The notes under the pieces were generated by a model. It was not told the DNA's origin and did no database searches. It worked only from the letters and a program-made list of their open reading frames with translations. Shown in pieces: positions 1-11,523 of a stretch of DNA of 64,000 bases. The stretch spans positions 3,348,001 to 3,412,000 of the forward strand of contig JAJTUQ010000001.1 of NCBI GenBank assembly GCA_021399445.1, given 5' to 3'. Each line of letters opens with the position of its first letter. Positions within the stretch are counted from its first letter, which is position 1. Made by a program: the position numbers and the translations under genes. This stretch comes from Xylogone sp. PMI_703. Taxonomy: Eukaryota > Ascomycota > Leotiomycetes.

Positions 1-1629
1 GAGTTTTGGAACGACGTAGGCTTTGGGCTTCTCACCGCTGTAGTCATCGGGAATTGCCAGAACAGCACAGTCCTCTACGAATTCATGTCCAAGCAGCAAG
101 TCTTCCAGCTCAGCAGGTGCAACTCCAATGCCTTTCACTTTGATCATCTCCTTGATCCTATCTGTAATGGTTATCATGCCTTCCTCATCTATCACAGCTT
201 GATCACCAGTATGCAGCCATCCATCCTTGTCAAACGTTCTCTTTGTCGCCTCCTCATTATCCAAGTAACCCATCACTATCTGTGGGCCCCTGGCAAGTAA
301 TTCACCAGGCTGTCCTATACCAAGCTCTTTTCCATCTTCATCTATTATCTTCACTTCTGTGGAAGCGCAGATTGTACCGACTTTGTGAGCGTGTTCGTAT
401 CCGTATTTCTCCGGAGGATGAGCAGTAATGCAGCTACAGCTTTCCGTCATACCGTATCCCTGCTTTAAACCCGTCCAAGGGAATTTCTGCTGTAGCTGTT
501 GCAGGATCTCTGGACTCAATGGGGCGGCTCCGGAACTGAACCTCGTAATGTGTCGAAGGTCGTACTGATCAACAATGGGGTCGCGCACTAATCGGATCAA
601 TATTGGAGGAACGAGTAGGAGTTCCCCAATCTGGTATTCTACCACGGTATCTAGCATCGCTTTCATGGTGAATGCAGGGAGCATATAGACCTCTGCGTTC
701 AGAAGAATAGGCAAATGTAATACATGGACAAGGCCGGTAATGTGGAACGAAGGAAGGACGGCAAGAACCTTCTTATGGGTATCTGGAGTGATCTGCTGTA
801 TTTGAAGACACTGCGCAATTACGTTTTGATGGGCTATCATCACCTGTGCTTCCAATTAATAACTGACTCCGTGACGATCATAAAAATGAGAGGAATATGG
901 TAGCCTACCGCTTTTGGAAGCCCAGTAGTTCCACTGCTAAAGCTCAAAAATCCACACAGGTCGAAGTTGGTTTTCCCCTTCGGTATCTGGTACGCAGGGA
1001 CCTGGCCATTCTCACCGTATGACTTCCCAATATCCAGGAGCTCTTTCATAGTCACAAAGCCTTCCATTGTCCCTTCCAGTAGGAACACATTTTTCTGATC
1101 AATCCCAGCCGCCTTCGCAGCCGCAGCGGCGACTTCCATGCTCCCTGGCACGGTCATCAGAAACTTGGCCTTGGCAATCCTCAGCGCGTAGGTCATTTCT
1201 TCGATGTTATACGCTGGGCTGGCTCCCGAAACCACGCCTGCCACGCGATTGACGCCGAGCATAGCAACCGGGTACCAGATGGTATTTGGGGAGAACAGAG
1301 CTACAGTTTCTCCTTCTTTCAAGCCGTATCTCTTGACGAGGGCGGTGGAGAGCCATGTAGTGTATGTTTTCACCTCAGCATACGATATGCGTTCCTTGGT
1401 TGTAGCATTGGTGAAGCCCCGGAGCTCATGTTTGGGAAAGCGCACAAGAGGCGACGCAGGCGAGTCGAAGAGCCATTGCCAGTTTGTGATATGCCTAGGT
1501 ACTAAGGAATGTCAATGTCAATATTGAGAAAATAATTTTGGAGAGAAATCGATGGCGGTATTGATAGTGGCCAATTGGCTCCTGGGAGGACATACGGTCA
1601 ATATCCGGCTGGGTGCTCTTGAACGGCAT
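1..1629 (-). CDS. 4-coumarate-CoA ligase-like acyl-CoA synthetase (3' end cut by window edge)
   Basis: ANL-superfamily enzyme expected to adenylate a carboxylic acid and transfer it to CoA; the substrate is not predictable. Exons on the minus strand are 1629..1596, 1501..909 and 843..<1. The introns (1595..1502, 908..844) are GT..AG, and the spliced start reads MPFKSTQPDID then LPRHITNW, the usual start of fungal 4CL-like proteins. Visible motifs are the P-loop SSGTTGLPKA at the end of exon 2, GYGMTES in exon 3, the WMHTGD-type aspartate segment (here WLHTGDQAV) and the hinge DRIKEMIKVKG. The first exon encodes only 11 residues. The C-terminus, and therefore any PTS1 peroxisomal signal, lies beyond position 1. 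Its upstream neighbour CDC45 lies on the same strand. Family assignment is secure; the physiological role is inferred only as phenylpropanoid or fatty-acid activation. Confidence 0.9.
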
Positions 1630-2322
1630 CGCAATGGTGAGAGAGACAGGAAGGAGCTAGAGCAGCAACCAGAGATAACGAGCAAGCAGAGTTTATAGCT
1701 AGCAACGAGAGGGAGAGAAGAGAAGGTAAACAGAGAGAGGCAGAAAGAGACCAATCACTTATCCTTTATAACTACTGTACAGCATTGGAGAAAGCTACTG
1801 TACCTCGGAGACCCATGGCAGCTGCTCCCTTGCGCTTTGGAGTTGGGGTAGCAGCAAGAAGCCGTCGGCTCAAATGCGGGGTTCCCGGATTGTCGCGCTG
1901 ACTCGCCGTAATGACTTAGTCAGTGGGTGCCTTGTTGCCTTGGTGACTCAGTACATGAGTTTCAGACTGCAACAGCTCAAGTCGCCAATGATCAAGTAAC
2001 CTATGAAATGTCTCAATCGAGAAAATGAGGGTAGGAGGGAATGACACAGATTAAAGGAAGAAGTATCAGGCGCTTAGACATTGGGTATTCCATTATTATG
2101 CAAGACGTTATACAAACCATGCTCCACGCTACTTTACCTAGCTCCATGTATTTGACCCTCCTTTCCCACCGCTTGCATGAGCTGCAATCGCACAACCAAG
2201 TGATATCCCTGAACCAAGCTCCAACAATTAATGCAATGTCGTGACAGCATAATCTGCGAAAAAGCACGCATAGGAAAAGGAACATCGTCCTTCTCTTCCG
2301 TCAAGGATAGTATTCACATCAA
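1630..2322. other. Intergenic region, 693 bp
   Basis: Holds the 5' flank of the acyl-CoA ligase and the 3' flank of CDC45, both on the minus strand. The part nearest the ligase start is purine-rich on the plus strand (pyrimidine-rich on the coding strand), as is common in fungal promoters. I see no further gene. Confidence 0.6.
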
Positions 2323-4998
2323 TCATCCAACCACCGCCTTCATGCTTAGGCTCTCGAGGAATCCCGCTAGGTCCTCTTTCTTCACCTCCACCACGCAATG
2401 TTCGAAGCTATCAATCCTCACCCGGGCATTTGTTTCCTCAACCACTTCTTGGAATGCGTTGCCGAACTTGTTGCGGCCAAATCCTCGGCCCTTGGATTCC
2501 TCATCTTCCTCGTCTTCATCAGAGGAAGAATCAGACTCCTCCGACTCAGTTTCGTCCTCTTCTTCGTCCTCATCCTCACCGTCTTCAGCTTCCTGTCGTC
2601 GTTGTGCTCGCTTCTCTTCTCTTGCCTTCTCCTTCTCCTTGCTCTTTTGTTCCTTTGCCTTGGCTTTTGCCTCTTTCTTTTCTTTCCTCTCTTTTGCAGC
2701 TACTCGATCCGTAAACCCCATTCCACCACCTCCTATTCCTACTACAACATATATACCTCTGCTTTCATTTAATCCTGCAAGTACTAACGGCGTTCCTCTT
2801 CCGCCGTAGGCCAACTTCCCTTTCTTTTCTCGCTCCTGTTCTGCAATGGCTTCGCCAATCCACAAAGCAAGTTTGGTCAAGGCCGAAGGGTGGCTGAATA
2901 ATGTTACATCTGGACCGTCTTTTACCACGCACATCCGAAAAGCACGGAGATGGCGAATCTGTCTCTTTTCTATCAACGAAGTGCCTGTTCGGAGGATGGC
3001 TCTGTGAAGATGTTGTGCAACGGGAAGTGCAGCTTTGAGGTCCTCGATTCTGATGTCTTAGGTTAGTCCACGGTAATTGTTGTAATAAATGAAAAAAGAG
3101 ATATACTTTTCAAGGGCGTCATATGCGTCCCAGAACCTTCCTACCCACTCTTCACCTTGCTGTGTGCCATTTTCATCCGTGATTTCGGTCACCTCTCTAC
3201 TTCGACCCCATCCACTCTCAGATGTTGTAACCGTACCAGTGCCCACCTCAAGAATAGCGCCCACCACAACTCCAACATCCTGTGCGCTTAAAGTAGCCCT
3301 CCAACCCCAGCTTCTTACGAACCCCCAGCCTTCTTTCTTACCCCCCAGATCCAGACCATCAGTGTCTGCTGCTGGAACCAGATCGTCAAGCCCATACATT
3401 TCTGAATACTTGAGAAGTTTTGACCGCAGGCCTCTTTTCAAATCCATATCCATATGGGTGTAGCTCTGCTTGCATTGAACAAGGCTGACACCCATCTTCG
3501 CAAGAAGCTTGTGTAATCTTTTCCGCCCGTTTTCCGACCAGATATGCAGCCGTGCAGAAAGGTAAGGGGAGTGAAGCATGCTGTCATATAAACTCCAATG
3601 CCGGATAAGGAGGAATTTTGGTTCTGGAGATAATCGAATACCAGTATCGGTTGGGCTTCTCGCTGTTGTTGGAATGATCCCACTATCTGAACTACTTCGG
3701 CCGGAGAGACCGTCCGTAAGATCTGGTGGGTTCAGACGCCGTACTTCGTCACGCAATAGCTGTCTGATTCTCGATCCTCGCGCTCCAAGCCATCCCGATC
3801 CAGGCTGGGATGATTTCCTGCTTGAAACAGCAATACCAGCTGCCGACCTACCGTATAGCTCCATTGAGGTTACACCTACAATAGTAAGCCATAACAGGTC
3901 ATTGTCTTCTCTACCAAGTTCCGAAGCTAAGGAATACATTATTGAAGATATAGGCTCAGAATATGACGTTCCCAAAGAATAATATTCGTGCAATACTAAT
4001 TCATGCTTCCTCCGGAGCTTTAGCAACCGTCGACGCAGGGTCTTAGCTGACGGTGCTTTTGGTGGTTGAGCGGGAGTTGGAGAAACCGAACGAGATACAG
4101 AGTAGGCCGTGGAGCCAGCATTGAGAGATAAAAGTTCGCGCCTCCTAGGGCGCGATGGAGAGCTAGGTATGGGGCTCGACTGGAATGGTAATTAGCTTTG
4201 CCTATACGTGGAAATGAAGCTACTTACGGAGTTACTTCGTCGCCGTTGTCGTGGCCTATCTTCCTCGTCGCTATCTTCCTCAAGCTGATCGGACCACGAC
4301 TTCCGTTTTTGCCCTACCTTCACCTTTTCATATCCGGATTCACTGTTCTGATCATCGTCACGATCTGTGTCACTTCTATCACTATCGTCAGCATCCTCTG
4401 GCACTTCGGGCATGTCGAGTAAGGCGAGATATGATGATTTCTCGGACCCCATTTCTTCCTCAATATCACCATCATCATATACAATAATGCCGCCTTTGCC
4501 CGGTTTGTAACTATGCTCAATCTTGCCCCCATCAACACCGGGAATAGCATTCTTTGAACTCTCTTCCTGGTCATCGTTTGAATTTAAAGGGAAGCCTCCA
4601 AAGACATTCCCGAGATTCCACGGTCGTCGCGCGTCAATAACCCAGACTTCGACCCCACCATATGAATTGGACTCATCTTCCGCTTCAAGGCTGAGTAAAC
4701 TACCAAGGTCGACCATACCTCCAACTCCAAGGCAGACCACTACCCCTCCACTGCCACCTTGGCTCTCCATCATCGGTCGAATAACATCCTTTCCTGCGCG
4801 TTCTAGGTCGCCATATCCTGCAATGGGCTGGATTTTGTGAGGTATGTAGTCCCTCTTAAGTAGGTGGGTAAGAATACGGCAGCCGCAAAGAGCGTCGGGT
4901 TCGAGGGCCACGAGAATAAGGACCGGAGGAGAAAGCGGGTGGTGGGTCTTCTGGAGGTGAATGTAAAGCTTCGAAAGGAGTGATCGTGGGAGATACAT
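2323..4998 (-). CDS. CDC45: Cdc45, DNA replication initiation and CMG helicase factor
   Basis: Cdc45 joins Mcm2-7 and GINS to form the replicative helicase in the nucleus. Exons are 4998..4228, 4179..3107 and 3049..2323, giving 856 aa. Introns are 48 and 57 nt with GTAAGT and GTATAT donors, and the first has a CTAAT branch before CCAG. Recognisable blocks are the N-terminal MYLPRSLLSKLY with a DALCGCRILTHLLKRD segment (DHH-like fold), a long acidic and serine-rich linker near residues 185-290, and the conserved MGVSLVQCKQSYTHMD with LKYSEMYGLDDLVP in exon 2. RAILRTGTSLIEKRQIRHLRAFR crosses into exon 3. A Lys/Glu-rich then Asp/Glu/Ser-rich insertion sits before the C-terminal VRIDSFEHCVVEV. 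This is an essential single-copy gene in fungi and a good anchor for core-genome sequence at this end. Confidence 0.95.
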
Positions 4999-5648
4999 AT
5001 TTTCGGGGGCCGTCTAAGGTGAAAGGGTCATAACAGCATCAAAGTCTATTTAAAATTCTGCTAACTCTGCCTCCCAAAGCCGTCAATTGCTCGACGTCGC
5101 GGTGTTCAATATATCGAGAAACGCGTCTGGAAGTTGGCGAACCAGTGAGGGTAATTCTAACAGGACAGCAATGACATGTTAAATTCTGAGATTAAGATAA
5201 TTAAAAGGCCAATAAAGAATACTAAGGCGTGAAAAGAAACAGCTGCACAATAATTAACCACAGCATTCAAATGTATGTTGCAGTGGAAGACCTGGACCAA
5301 GTTTGGAAGTTTTGGAGGAGTCGCGGTTCAGGCAGGACAACGCGCCTTGGTGGACCGTGCACAGCGCGGGCCTACGCACCGCGTTCTAATTAATTCCCTA
5401 TTCACGCTTTCACCCATTGTTTGGCCCGTCCTAAGTGCTGCATAATTCTATGTACTTTCACAAGTCACTGCTGATGGGTAACGTCACTCAATTCTTTCTC
5501 TTCTTCAAGGCGTGAACGATCAATGTATCATCTCAGCTTATTCTGCTTCTGATTCACGATTCTTTAAGGGATGAGTCTCATCTTTAGTGCTATACTTCAT
5601 TGGTTGTCATTTGGAATAAACATGGGTTTCAAAGACTATCCGGTGCTA
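4999..5648. other. Intergenic region, 650 bp
   Basis: Lies upstream of CDC45 and downstream of the FAD oxidoreductase. No coding frame with recognisable features was found. Confidence 0.6.
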
Positions 5649-6875
5649 TCAATCCTTCTGATCAGTCTTGTAGATATCATTGTAACCTTTCAATGATTCC
5701 TGCTGTAGAGATAACCATGACTGACCATGGAATCTTGTCGGATTCAAGCTGACTCTCATTTTGCTGTCGACCTCCTCCCCTTGGATAAGCTTTGTCAATA
5801 ATTTTGCTGCCCCAGCTGCATGTGTTATCCAAACTGCAACCGCCATGTACAACCCGCCCACGGATGATACCTTGCCGACTAATGGCAGATTATCTGGTGT
5901 CATGGAGAAAACTCCATTGAATTTCTTCTCGAGAGTTAACTTGTCGCCGAGAGCTAGTACGCTGCGAGCGCGTTCCAACGGTTCATCAAAACTCTCATCC
6001 CAATCCCCAAGTGCCGTCCCATTAGCTAGCTTGTATGGAGTGGGCTCGTGATTATAAGTTCCAAAACCGTAGGATGTACCATGGTCACGCGCATAGACAT
6101 GATATTCTGGCCATCTAACCCAAGGACTCCTGGTAGAATCTGGCTCTCTACTTGTGCTATAGGCGTACGGATGTGCCACGGGCACAACCGGAATTTGCAG
6201 GTCTAGGTCAGAACATAGACCCTGAGCCCAGATTCCTGTTGCAAGGATGACGATATCAGCAGCAATCTTGGCCCCTTGGAATTCAACACCTGTCACCTGT
6301 CCATTCGATCTGGCCAACTGTTCTATATCTGCCTCCACAAATTGGACACCCTTCTTTCGGGCCTCTTCTTGATAGAAAGACGTGATGGTGCGAGGGTTTG
6401 CTGTGCCATCAGAAGTAAAGTGAAGTGCTGCGCCTACATCAGATAGACGGACCAAGGCAGGAGCTAGTTCTACAGCGCGCTCAGGAGTCACCATCTCTGC
6501 GGAGAGCCCGAGATCTCCTGCAGCTTGACACCTTGATTTAAGTCGTTGGAGCTCCTCATCACTGGTTGCAATTTCCAGGCCCCCGACAGCATCAAATCCA
6601 TCGGGGATCTTAACATATTCTGCAACGCTTTCAATTGCCAACTTTGTGAGAACTTCGGATTCATTAAACTGCCCTACTAGTCCGGGTGCATACGCCGTAG
6701 ACCCTGCTAAGTTGTTTAAAGAGCGCTCAACTACGACGATTTCTCTCTTTTGAGGAGTCGAATTAGTTGACAAGAAGTAAGCCAGAGCAGATCCAACGAT
6801 ACCAGCTCCAACAATAACGATTCTCTCAGGGTTGGCCATTGCAGATTCTAAGGTAGCCTCAGTTGATAATTTCAT
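5649..6875 (-). CDS. FAD-dependent oxidoreductase (DAO family, sarcosine/dimethylglycine oxidase-like)
   Basis: Single-exon gene of 408 aa. The DAO fold is indicated by the Rossmann motif VGAGIVGSALAYFLS (about residues 22-36), the ERSLNNLAGSTAYAPG segment where FAD-binding and covalent attachment often occur in this family, an internal LATGIWAQG, and a C-terminal DNLPLVGKVSSVGGLYMA before the final helix. The family oxidises secondary or tertiary amines, N-methyl groups or D-amino acids to imines with release of H2O2 or electron transfer. The protein holds only the DAO domain; many fungal dimethylglycine-dehydrogenase-like homologues continue into FAO_M and GCV_T folate-binding domains, absent here. 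A second in-frame methionine at codon 13 (MANPERIVIVGAG) could be the true start. It is transcribed divergently from the GH28 pair. Confidence 0.85.
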   Translation of the reverse strand: MKLSTEATLESAMANPERIVIVGAGIVGSALAYFLSTNSTPQKREIVVVERSLNNLAGSTAYAPGLVGQFNESEVLTKLAIESVAEYVKIPDGFDAVGGLEIATSDEELQRLKSRCQAAGDLGLSAEMVTPERAVELAPALVRLSDVGAALHFTSDGTANPRTITSFYQEEARKKGVQFVEADIEQLARSNGQVTGVEFQGAKIAADIVILATGIWAQGLCSDLDLQIPVVPVAHPYAYSTSREPDSTRSPWVRWPEYHVYARDHGTSYGFGTYNHEPTPYKLANGTALGDWDESFDEPLERARSVLALGDKLTLEKKFNGVFSMTPDNLPLVGKVSSVGGLYMAVAVWITHAAGAAKLLTKLIQGEEVDSKMRVSLNPTRFHGQSWLSLQQESLKGYNDIYKTDQKD

Positions 6876-7953
6876 ATAATGGATCAGTAAGAAAAGAACC
6901 TGCCATTAATACTGTGTAATCACTATTGCTACCTAGCCTTCTGCTCAAGTCCTCTGGAACAAAATATAGGAGCGCGCCCTTTCAATTACATGGAGATTTG
7001 TTGCTCCGTGACACCAACTAAGCTATATCCGAAGGCATACAGGCATGCTAAAGCAAATCTTGTTCAATTGGGTTATATCCTTAATTAAGCTAAAACTAAC
7101 CTGTATATCTGTTTGGAGTTAAATAAATGACTCCCTTGAGGTGGTCATTTTATGCTCTTGTTTAGTTAAGCAGAGCTTGCAGCTGTTCTGAGCTATAGAA
7201 GAAGATAGCAAAACAATGAATGGTTAGTCTTCGACTTCACTTCTTGGTATTTGATCATTTGACTAAGAAAAAAGAATTTCTGTTCAATAATTCAATTCAA
7301 AGTCTGACGTTTATTTCAATTCATTAGAGGTAATGAATTAATGTTCATTAGATCGAAGCTTGCTTCTTCAGCGGTATTGCGCAATTGATTGACTACGTAT
7401 TCGCCATTGAACATCAACTTATCTTTTTAGTTGTCTTTCCCAGCTTGTCGAATATCTAGCTGCCACTGGAGATTGTTGCTGTTGTTATTACAGTAGCGCT
7501 AAGTTCGTTTATCTCCCGCTCAACTGCAGGGTATTGTTATAGAAGCGTAGCTATCAATTTTCCAAGTCATATTATGTAACCGCCCAAACAAGGATGCGAG
7601 GAAAGGACGCCAAGTATCTTGTATTGTTTTAAGGTTTCCCCCAAAGACCATTTGTTCCACCAATGGCGTAGGTCACGAATAAATTTGAAGATCTCAACTG
7701 GGAGGGGAACACATTGGCGAGAATGCAAGATGGGGGTGGCGGGGAATACTATCTTCTCCACGTTAGAAAGTGCAATGCTGATCCCGATGATACACGGAAA
7801 AACTCCGCATATGTCACAACAGTCTGCACCGCACGAAAATTGTCCAGGCAAACAGGTAAGGAGATGGAGGGAAACACATATAAGGCTAGTATTCCAGAAA
7901 TCCACTATGTTGAGTTTGGCACAAAATAGGAATGTACTCTGAATTTCTACAAG
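6876..7953. other. Divergent intergenic region, 1.08 kb
   Basis: Lies between the minus-strand FAD oxidoreductase and the plus-strand GH28 gene and must contain both promoters. The sequence is AT-rich. Short open frames near 7.6-7.9 kb on both strands lack homology or coding character, so I annotate no gene. Confidence 0.55.
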
Positions 7954-9318
7954 ATGCGTGATACCTCTCTTCTTCTCTCTCTGGCTACGACTATAGTCTG
8001 TACAACTGCAGCCTCTAGTTCGTCCTGTGCGCCTCCACCAAGCCAAACATGTGTCATTCCGTCGCGATATATTGCATCAAAAGGAACAGCTGATGATTCG
8101 GATGCTGTGGCGGCTGCCTTCGCGGAATGCTCTCAGGATTCAGTCATCAAGTTCCGTGAAGGGGTGGACTACAATATCTTCAATCCAATCAAGGCAACTA
8201 ACCTCTCCAACGTTGAGATTCATATGCACGGCAACCTTCACCTGCCACAAAACGTCACTTATATTCAGGAACTCGTAAACACAAGCAATGCTCTTACATA
8301 TTCCTCCGCGCTGTATTGGTTCAACTTTGCGGGACCAGGAATTAAATACGTTGGCACTGAGGATGTGACCAATGGGTGGATTAACTCATACGGCCAAGCT
8401 TGGTGGGATGCCAATCCAGTCAACGGAACTGGAACTCCAAATCGGCCACATCTGATGAGCTTTAATACTACCAACGGTTCTATGAAGTACATGAAATCAC
8501 GAAAGCCTATTGCATGGGGATTCCAGTTAATTGGAAACAACATCGAAGTCAGCGACACAATCATTGACGCATTTTCAACTACTGGAAGCTTCCCGTTCAA
8601 CACTGATGGATTCGATATAACAGCTACGAATGTACATATCAAGAACAGTGTGATATTCAACGGCGATGATTCAATTGCAGTTCAATCTGGCTCTCATAAT
8701 GTTCTCTTCGAGAAAGCGACTATTGGATACCAAACTCATGGCATGAGCATCGGTTCATTAGGCCAAAACCAGGCTCAATTTGCTAATGTCTCCAACATTA
8801 TCTTCGACGATGTCACAGTTGTGAATGGTGTATATGCCTCGCGGTTCAAGTCCTGGCAGGGAGGACAAGGCCTCGCAAAGAACATCACATGGTCCAACAT
8901 CCGGACCTACAACGTCACGTTTCCAATTTTTGTCACGCAAACTTACATCAATCAAGGCTCTTCACAAACGCAACTAGAGAACGGAGCTGTGACTGGGAGG
9001 CCAAATAATGCAACTGTGGTCATGCAAAACTTCACATGGGCAAATTTCAGCGGGACAATTAACACATTTATGCCTGGCGACGGATCTTGCGTCTCGGATC
9101 CTTGCTGGTATAATGTTGGGCTGCCTAATCTGGCTCATACGGAAGCTGTGATTATTGAATGCAATACTAACTCATCGTGTCAAAACTTCGCTTTAGACAA
9201 CATCCAAGTATTTCCTCAAAACTTAGCCCCCCCTACTGCAATCTGCATGAATGCTACAGCCGAGCTAAATCCAAAGTTGGGATTCTACTGCACTAATGGG
9301 ACTTACATTCCACTCTGA
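7954..9318 (+). CDS. Glycoside hydrolase family 28 enzyme (exo-polygalacturonase-like), intronless
   Basis: Secreted pectin-degrading enzyme of 454 aa. A signal peptide ([20 protein letters not shown]) precedes a right-handed beta-helix. The GH28 signature elements occur in order: NTDGFD (about 213-218), NGDDS (about 236-240), [10 protein letters not shown] replacing the usual GHGxSxGS, and RFKSW replacing RIKTW. The catalytic aspartates and the histidine are therefore retained. Many NxT/NxS sequons suggest heavy N-glycosylation, and cysteines near the C-terminus ([22 protein letters not shown]) match those of the next gene. The expected reaction is hydrolysis of alpha-1,4-galacturonosyl or related pectic bonds; exo mode is inferred from general resemblance, not proven. 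It forms a tandem pair with the gene at 10016, but unlike that gene it has no intron. Confidence 0.93.
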   Translation: MRDTSLLLSLATTIVCTTAASSSSCAPPPSQTCVIPSRYIASKGTADDSDAVAAAFAECSQDSVIKFREGVDYNIFNPIKATNLSNVEIHMHGNLHLPQNVTYIQELVNTSNALTYSSALYWFNFAGPGIKYVGTEDVTNGWINSYGQAWWDANPVNGTGTPNRPHLMSFNTTNGSMKYMKSRKPIAWGFQLIGNNIEVSDTIIDAFSTTGSFPFNTDGFDITATNVHIKNSVIFNGDDSIAVQSGSHNVLFEKATIGYQTHGMSIGSLGQNQAQFANVSNIIFDDVTVVNGVYASRFKSWQGGQGLAKNITWSNIRTYNVTFPIFVTQTYINQGSSQTQLENGAVTGRPNNATVVMQNFTWANFSGTINTFMPGDGSCVSDPCWYNVGLPNLAHTEAVIIECNTNSSCQNFALDNIQVFPQNLAPPTAICMNATAELNPKLGFYCTNGTYIPL

Positions 9319-10015
9319 ATGGCCGGGTGGAGGGCAGCTGTGTATAAATAGATAGTATAATGAACATGTATCTGACAGCTATAGCTTGCAATATAGTTAT
9401 TAATTAATTAGTTACGTAGAGTGTAAATAGCGAGGATATGACGTGACACTGAAAGTTAAGCATTGCCAAGTCGGGAAGTCTATTATATTGAGGTGCGCAT
9501 TCTGCTCGTATGTCATCTCTTCTAAGCTAGAATAGATGTGCGTGGTAGAGGTGTTGCTCCAGGTCTGATTATCGCTACTATCCTAGGGAACCTGTACTTA
9601 GAGCCTAAGAGGGGTTGCTCTTCAACGTCGGCAGAAGGACGTTACCTGTGGCATAGTGCTAGTGGACTTATCTAGCAGAACAATCTATTGGTGGAAGGTT
9701 GCAGCTGTCCTACTCTAGAGGCCGAAAAGAGATACCCGCCCCCATTTTATCTTCGCCATGATATTTTCCCTGTCCGGAGAATCTCCGCCCCGATGGATAA
9801 ATAAGGGGAATGCATGGGGATCTCCGGACCCCACAGGATAATGCAACCCTATTTCAGCTGGTAGTGCCCGCTATAATGCCAGTTACATTATAAATTGAGG
9901 TATATAATATCAATAATATACACAACTTTTATTCCCCGACTTTTGCCTCCCATTGGTGACTTGTTGACGTATCTCTTGTGAGAGGGCTTGCAACTAAACA
10001 TCACAATTATACAAC
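9319..10015. promoter_or_regulatory. Intergenic/promoter region between the GH28 genes, with a 9-bp inverted repeat
   Basis: Upstream region of the second GH28 gene. It contains GTCCGGAGA at 9772-9780 and its exact reverse complement TCTCCGGAC at 9821-9829, with ATAAATAAG in the 40-bp spacer. Nearby CCCC/GGGG runs (CCCGCCCCC, GGACCCCAC) resemble carbon-catabolite repressor (CreA-type SYGGRG) sites, which fits a pectinase gene. Function is inferred from sequence only. Confidence 0.4.
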
Positions 10016-11523
10016 ATGCTTGGTCGACTGGCTCTGGTCGTAGCGATCTTGATATGTTCTGTTAATGGGTTCAAGAAGACATGTATTATGCCTCATACAC
10101 ATGGCGGTGACGACTCCCCTGGGATCCTAAAGGCGTCAAGTCTATGCCTCAAAAATGGAAACATTATCTTCTCAGAAGGAATTAATTACAACCTATTGAC
10201 TCCCCTCTCATTTACTGGCCTCGAGAATGTTAAGTTTTCTTTCGAAGGTAACATTAGCCTCAGCACAAATGTCACCGAGGTGCAATCGGTTGTCAACAAC
10301 ACCCAAATATATCCCGGACGCTGGATCGTGATAAAGGGGACAGATGTTGTCTTCAGTGGAAACACCCGACACACTGGGGGATGGTTTCAAGGTAGGACAG
10401 GAGTATTCGCCACTACTCGATTTCTAATAGAAAGTAGCCCACGGAGACCTATGGTGGCCCAACCCAAACGATGCGAACCAAGGCGGACGGCCACATTGGT
10501 TTGGATTCACTGTTACGTGAGTTTTCAAATAATTTAGTGATGTTTGATGATACTAAATTTCCAGAAACCTGGTAATTGAAAATATAAAGGTCCTAAAGCC
10601 GGTTGCCTGGGTCTTCAATATTGCCGGAAACAACGTCAAAATGACAAATACTTATATTGATGCACGTTCAGATAACGGATTTCCCTTCAACACAGGTACA
10701 CATGAAACCTTTATTGAGGTATTGAAAGGTTCCTTGGCTGATGACTGATTGTAGATGGGATTGACCTCTCGGCAAGCAACGTTCTCATAGATGGGCTGGA
10801 GATTCATAATGGTGACGATGTTATCAATGTATCACCACCTTCTACAAATGTTACAGTCAGAAATATTCTAGCTTCCGGTACTCATGGGGTTTCAGTCTCC
10901 TGTTCATCTGGAGTAGGTGGTAACTATTTGTTTGAGAATGCCAAAATATACGACAGTTTGATGGGAACACGATTCAAGGGAGTGTTAGGAACGACATGCA
11001 ATCTTACAGACGTCACCTGGAAAAACTTCGAGATATATAATACGAGTTACCCAATCCATTTCACAGAAACTTACCAAGACCAAGAGAGACCCACCAACGG
11101 TAGTGATACTGTAGCGGCGTATACGAAGAACTTCAGTTGGGAAAATATACGCGGAAGTGTATCTCCAGCCATAGGCGATGGTAGCTGTATTTCAGATCCT
11201 TGCTGGTATGCCAGCCTTGGTAAGTTCGGATATGATGAGAATGACTAGTTAGCATCATCTCTGACAGAACTCGCAGATGAATCCCCGAGAAAGGGCCTGT
11301 ATCTGCTCTGTGCAGATTCTGCGCATTGCGAGAACTTCCATTTCTCCAATATTCATCTTGAAACTGCTGTAAGTGTTTACAATCTGCAATATCTTATACA
11401 GGCTGATATTGAGTGATACAGCGAGGTGCACCAGCGGAGGAGGTATGTACTGGCTTGAACGGCGTAAGGGGTATGGGTATTACTTGTACGAATGGAACTA
11501 TTACATCTCATGGGGCAATATAA
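10016..11523 (+). CDS. Glycoside hydrolase family 28 enzyme, second tandem copy with five introns
   Basis: Exons 10016..10391, 10438..10516, 10565..10695, 10755..11219, 11268..11368 and 11422..11523 give 417 aa in one frame. All introns are GT..AG and 46-59 nt; the acceptor of exon 5 could instead be 9 nt downstream (11277), also in frame. A signal peptide (MLGRLALVVAILICSVNG) leads a beta-helix protein with NTDGID (NT at the end of exon 3, DGID in exon 4), NGDDV, THGVSVSCSSG and RFKGV at the four GH28 motif positions. The C-terminal CISDPCWYASLG and GITCTNGT mirror the first copy. Without splicing the gene looks frameshifted, but the exon model shows it is intact. Sequence between the two GH28 copies has clearly diverged, so their substrates may differ. 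Confidence 0.9.

Noticed and set aside
2230..2810. Plus-strand Ser/Leu-rich open frames opposite CDC45 exon 3
   Set aside because: Low-complexity antisense of the Glu/Lys/Asp-rich Cdc45 segment.
10016..10537. Second GH28 as a frameshifted pseudogene
   Set aside because: The apparent frame break is explained by a GT..AG intron at 10392..10437; all six exons then join in frame with intact catalytic motifs.
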